A stretch of 64,000 bases of DNA from JAQBQB01 sp963846925. GTDB taxonomy: Bacteria > Gemmatimonadota > Gemmatimonadetes > Gemmatimonadales > Gemmatimonadaceae. This document shows, piece after piece, positions 63,442-64,000 of this stretch. The stretch covers positions 62,001 through 126,000 of the forward strand of contig CAWJXW010000019.1 of assembly GCA_963846925.1 (NCBI GenBank), read 5' to 3'. Both the position numbers and the translations under genes were made by a program. The notes below the pieces were generated by a model. The model saw only the letters and a program-made list of their open reading frames with translations. It made no database searches and was not told the origin of the DNA. Every line of letters begins with the position of its first letter. The stretch's first letter is position 1.

Positions 63442-63734
63442 CTGATGGACATCGAATCGACGACCGCGCTCGCGGCCGGACCGTGCATGGCGTGCCACGT
63501 CGCGACGAAGAGGAACGCGAGCCCGATCCCCGGGACCACCGCCCAACACACCTCGAGGGCGCGCCGCGCTAGAGACGCCGGTTCATCGGCGCTTGGCGCC
63601 TGCGCCGGAGAGACGAGCGAAGATCGAACGATCGCCGCCTGGGCGACGACACAACACGCGACGGCGATCCAGAAAATCCCGTCGGCGAAACGAGTGACCA
63701 TGCGGGGAGAGATGGCGAGAGAATCTGCAGCCAT
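63438..63734 (-). CDS. Small two-helix membrane protein next to haem A genes
   Basis: 98 residues. Two hydrophobic helices (GIFWIAVACCVVAQAAIV, CWAVVPGIGLAFLFVATWHA) joined by a soluble Ala/Ser/Pro loop. The spacing and the WxxxPxxxxxxxxxxTWxAM pattern recall the N-terminal hairpin of cytochrome c oxidase subunit II, but no copper domain follows. A COX2-like assembly factor or a separate small subunit is possible. Between the cytochrome c gene and ctaA, coupled to ctaA by a 4-base overlap. Confidence 0.75.
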   Translation of the reverse strand: MAADSLAISPRMVTRFADGIFWIAVACCVVAQAAIVRSSLVSPAQAPSADEPASLARRALEVCWAVVPGIGLAFLFVATWHAMHGPAASAVVDSMSIR

Positions 63735-63801
63735 CCAAAGCTAGCGCGCCGGACGCTCCCGTTGGAGCGCCGGCGCGCGGCCACCGCTTCAATTGTGTCG
63801 C

Positions 63802-64000
63802 TCAGGTCTTGTGACTGATCGAGTAGACGTAAGCGGAAACGGACTTCACCTGGTCCGGCGTAAGCTGTGCGCCGCCGAATGGGAGCATCGGGCTGGAGTA
63901 AGGTGGCGTCGGCTGGGGCATGCCCGTCGTCACGCGTTTCTGAATGAAGTCGTAGCTGCCGTCGCCGGTGAGCCACTGCTGCTTGTTGGCGAGTGGCGGC
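63802..64000 (-). CDS. c-type cytochrome, C-terminal part (runs off the window)
   Basis: The last 66 codons are visible. They read QQWLTGDGSYDFIQKRVTTG, then PMLPFGGAQLTPDQVKSVSAYV and end SISHKT, the C-terminal helix of a class I cytochrome c, with the axial Met in the PMLPFGG-type loop. The CxxCH haem site lies outside the window. It is presumably an electron carrier to, or a subunit of, the haem-copper oxidase served by CtaA and CtaB. No signal can be judged. Stop TGA at 63802-63804 (complement). Confidence 0.85.
   Translation of the reverse strand, partial: PPLANKQQWLTGDGSYDFIQKRVTTGMPQPTPPYSSPMLPFGGAQLTPDQVKSVSAYVYSISHKT

Overview
The window is a 64 kb, visibly GC-rich bacterial chromosome segment with tightly packed genes. 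Many neighbouring genes overlap by 4 bases (ATGA/GTGA). The gene content best fits Gemmatimonadota: a large BTAD-type regulator with a transmembrane anchor and TPR tail, secreted S9 and M28 peptidases with Gly/Pro-rich linkers, several lipoproteins, and a Gram-negative envelope (OmpA, TolC and HlyD homologues, Ccm proteins). This assignment is inferred from gene content, not from a marker gene. I see no rRNA, tRNA, CRISPR array, integrase or transposase.

Layout. 1-5341: exported proteins led by an OmpA-like protein, divergent from a BTAD regulator. 5640-8420: aconitase. 8754-15728: a seven-gene, 4-base-overlapping efflux operon (TetR, TolC, HlyD, two ATPases, two ABC-2 permeases) like YbhGFSR/CecR, with a palindrome over the TetR start codon. 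15764-20004: S9 and M20 peptidases. 20027-21238: a RES/Xre toxin-antitoxin pair with its own repeats. 21201-28070: a patatin-ferredoxin fusion; an amino-acid permease / PLP enzyme / beta-lactamase-fold operon; a degenerate sortase with a small anchored partner; and PsuG. 28157-32975: two TPR proteins and an M16 peptidase. 33007-39501: terminator, octamer repeat, a membrane/TIM-barrel protein, a degenerate AdoMetDC-like protein, an M28 peptidase, a CDP-alcohol phosphotransferase and an alpha/beta-hydrolase.

39432-52111 is about redox chemistry and haem: a thioredoxin-fold oxidoreductase with its VKOR partner, acetyl-CoA synthetase, CcmABCD for haem export and cytochrome c maturation, a CobA-HemD fusion, HemC, HemB, an aldo/keto reductase and pyrophosphatase. 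The right end (61553-64000) makes haem A (CtaA, CtaB) and starts a cytochrome c oxidase region. Together these supply porphyrin, haem, haem A and covalently bound haem c for aerobic respiration. Between them, 53744-58751 is an unusual six-gene operon (ketosynthase, SRPBCC, methyltransferase, flavin reductase, geranylgeranyl-reductase-type flavoprotein, DUF92) that looks like an uncharacterised lipid or polyketide pathway.

Eight otherwise normal genes each carry one single-base frameshift (six +1, two -1, both -1 cases in 7-base homopolymers). This looks more like residual sequencing error than gene decay. The observations most worth following are the sortase and its partner with substituted catalytic and sorting motifs, the ketosynthase/DUF92 operon, the patatin-ferredoxin fusion, the 242-bp nested palindromic element at 40709, and the hairpin leader at 60682.
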